Source of the DNA: JAFDZW01 sp035632315
Lineage (GTDB): Bacteria; Bacteroidota; Ignavibacteria; Palsa-1295
Direction of reading: 5' to 3'
Length of the DNA: 33,208 nucleotides
NCBI GenBank assembly: GCA_035632315.1
Contig: DASQGZ010000030.1
Coordinates: 1 to 33,208 of the forward strand
A program made the position numbers and the translations under genes. The notes below the pieces were generated by a model, which ran no database searches, was not told where the DNA came from, and saw only the letters and a program-made list of their open reading frames with translations. Position 1 is the stretch's first letter. Every line of letters starts with the position of its first letter. Positions 32,501-33,208 of this stretch are shown here, in pieces.

Positions 32501-33208
32501 GATCCGTGGAGTGGCGGACGCACACGTTGACAGTGACGCGTTTCGGATCGAAAGCATGCGCGAAGGAAAAGATATTATCATACCGTCGGCAGCGAACGGG
32601 TTGCATATTACGATCGATAGTTTACCTATCTTATTTACACTTGCCGATTACCCGGAGCGGCTTGCCGATAGCGCCCATATCGCGAACTCGCCGGCAAGCA
32701 TCCGGCTCCAGACTAGAGATTATCCGATCGATATGTTCAGTCAATTTGTACCGGTGATCAGTGAGCTGCACGGACTGAGCGATGTTTCATTGTTCATTTA
32801 TGGAACGCCGGATAGCTTGAAGTTTGGCGGCGAAGCACATATTTCGAACGGTTCGTTTGTCGTCCCATATACGAATATCCGCTACCGGTTTCAAGGCCCG
32901 ATCAAGCTTGCACATTCTGATCTCAGCTTTGACGGAGTAAAGATCTCGAATTACAGCGCTGATCTCGATAATGGCTCCGGCATACTCAACGGAGGCTTTC
33001 ACTTCAACGGATTTAATCTCGATCGCTTTGATCTCATGCTTTCTGTGTCGAACCAATTGATGATCTTAAGCGATGCTTCGAAAGAATCGATGAAAACGAT
33101 CTATCGACCATTAGTTATTAAAACCGGGGATAAACCGCTTAACTTTTACGGTACCATTGCCGAACCGCACCTCGATGGCGATGTCACAATTCCACAAGCA
33201 TATCTTAC
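29571..33208 (+). CDS. TamB/AsmA-like translocation and assembly protein, 5' part
   Basis: The open frame runs from ATG 29571 to the end of the window (1212 codons so far, no stop). It begins MPEGQATPVPRKRSGWRF and has one N-terminal membrane helix (FAVLLFLVILLIAFTQ, about 24-39), then a very long run of beta strands with AsmA-like features: EINGNFLTGISLSNIEL, and repeated segments such as LKFGGEAHISNGSFVVPYTNI and LNFYGTIAEPHLDGDVTIPQAYL. This is the layout of TamB-family proteins, which form a periplasmic beta-taco bridge for lipids and outer-membrane protein assembly. A TamA/BamA partner is not seen. The C-terminal DUF490 domain would lie beyond the window. Confidence 0.85.
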   Translation, partial: MPEGQATPVPRKRSGWRFVRRTFAVLLFLVILLIAFTQTDTFHNLLRSEITSIVENNTNGTVAISEINGNFLTGISLSNIELRLKNDTTRILRARSASLRFSLWQIIFSNKIDITSLSLEAPSVCLKKTNGDSLWNFEHFLKPSAQPAQASKPFAMTIDLENLSIDNGSLRVTDENDTSNIRLMPDAKTRYVRWSDLDVKNIVLSLSGRIHGNSQQYLKIDHLSFDEMNSPFHVYELALAAYRDGANVEVKDLRLLTDATKISLDASVTPLVMLAGLPYDSLGSSKTYIKLSASGVSQRELAQFIPDLSFLGGEPSLDFEADGTYGNLKIKHGRLGLENDGFLNFSGAVLHLDHPDKLYLDVDLIGRGLSDGTLREFVPGLHIPDLRQYGTIDIPKLAYDGSPSNFTTDLEIKTSNGGIKGTLGFDLRASKQAYHADIVTTSLNAAPLLGDSSLSSDLNIGIKINGIGFDPKRMTAHATIDGTGVSHIYGFDISGLHLNMNAAKGVLQTDKTSVQFSDGSHIESNYLSVDLNTPSPEFECDFSAADAPIHKFVRQFPQNSSVNISAAVSGNTGSLRSIKGSFHSVVSGLPYHGTTLAPISVAATLDRDDTTGERTDVVASDIADLTIKGIYDLKTLGTSLADRFDALIHSFDIQKSDSAIIRSEHILSNCSDSLHCTYSLKMKDLRPLSYFLPGITLLSKGKMSGSIEGCPERMMNVSIAGSLGHLFIAPYAQTNADPPSVPKIVAERLDVDVALNDLSTNPADILEHATGQILLRSDSTLRISGIGIAHPVAAIKLASDRIVYTVGGSIEGKTAVSLKGEGTVNGPEKTLTIDSARIKFSDGFEWFNDRSSVVTITNAGTVSLDTLSLLRPEPSFDPGNNFAQRLKLGFTLKRDSIEHAFLSSGMLRISDLPKFFSPWTSVSKLNFSNGRLNRLNVTLGGTLSHPVAHADFSLRSVTYSSVTIDTAMILADYANGTIRGVADAHVDSDAFRIESMREGKDIIIPSAANGLHITIDSLPILFTLADYPERLADSAHIANSPASIRLQTRDYPIDMFSQFVPVISELHGLSDVSLFIYGTPDSLKFGGEAHISNGSFVVPYTNIRYRFQGPIKLAHSDLSFDGVKISNYSADLDNGSGILNGGFHFNGFNLDRFDLMLSVSNQLMILSDASKESMKTIYRPLVIKTGDKPLNFYGTIAEPHLDGDVTIPQAYL

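Overview
The window is a 33.2 kb chromosomal segment of a Gram-negative bacterium. The outer-membrane beta-barrels, LolA, TolC, TamB-like and heptose-pathway genes show a double membrane. Gene content, a SAM-II riboswitch, an ECF sigma factor paired with an anti-sigma/beta-barrel protein, and two low-complexity repeat types (a CAATTCTCA-type element and a GGCCACT-type heptamer) suggest the Bacteroidota/Chlorobiota side of the FCB group, perhaps an Ignavibacteria- or Kapabacteria-like lineage. That placement is an inference from style of genes, not from a marker gene. Genes are densely packed, often with ATGA or GTGA stop/start overlaps. I saw no rRNA, tRNA, CRISPR array, transposase or phage gene.

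Layout. 1-2225 (+): the 3' end of a Bcp-type peroxiredoxin, then SRPBCC, GNAT, LolA-like and thioredoxin-like [2Fe-2S] ferredoxin genes in one tight cluster. 2230-2733 (-): heptose-1-phosphate adenylyltransferase. 2764-5945 (+): rlmN and two glycolate-oxidase-type subunits (GlcE-like, GlcF-like) without GlcD. 6003-9870 (+): ECF sigma factor, a protein with an anti-sigma-like N-terminus, one membrane helix, a long linker and a C-terminal beta-barrel, then a propeller lipoprotein. 9889-10650 (+): alpha/beta hydrolase. 10674-14461 (-): two predicted outer-membrane proteins, a GMC oxidoreductase and its Tat-exported small subunit. 14612-17736 (-): an OmpR/PhoB-type response regulator and a ComP-like 7TM histidine kinase. 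17780-20032 (-): the C-terminal half of cobalamin-dependent methionine synthase with a DinB-like domain inserted, preceded by a SAM-II riboswitch and intrinsic terminator. 20222-25628 (-): RND efflux pump, membrane fusion lipoprotein and TolC-like protein. 25748-29437 (-): an outer-membrane protein, a von Willebrand A membrane protein and a TrmH-type methyltransferase. 29571-33208 (+): start of a TamB-like translocation protein that runs off the window.

Most interesting points. (1) A MetH reactivation half carries an in-frame DinB/ClbS-like four-helix domain with an apparently intact His triad. (2) Its SAM-II riboswitch has a decayed sister copy 5.5 kb away in front of the efflux operon, with the same upstream blocks at the same spacing, so the efflux operon lies between two copies of one leader. 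(3) The two promoters that flank the GMC/Tat operon region carry TTGTCAT-type direct repeats phased at 11 bp (Pho-box-like), next to a PhoB-family two-component system; one of them also has a perfect CRP-type palindrome. (4) The anti-sigma/beta-barrel fusion appears able to span the whole envelope.
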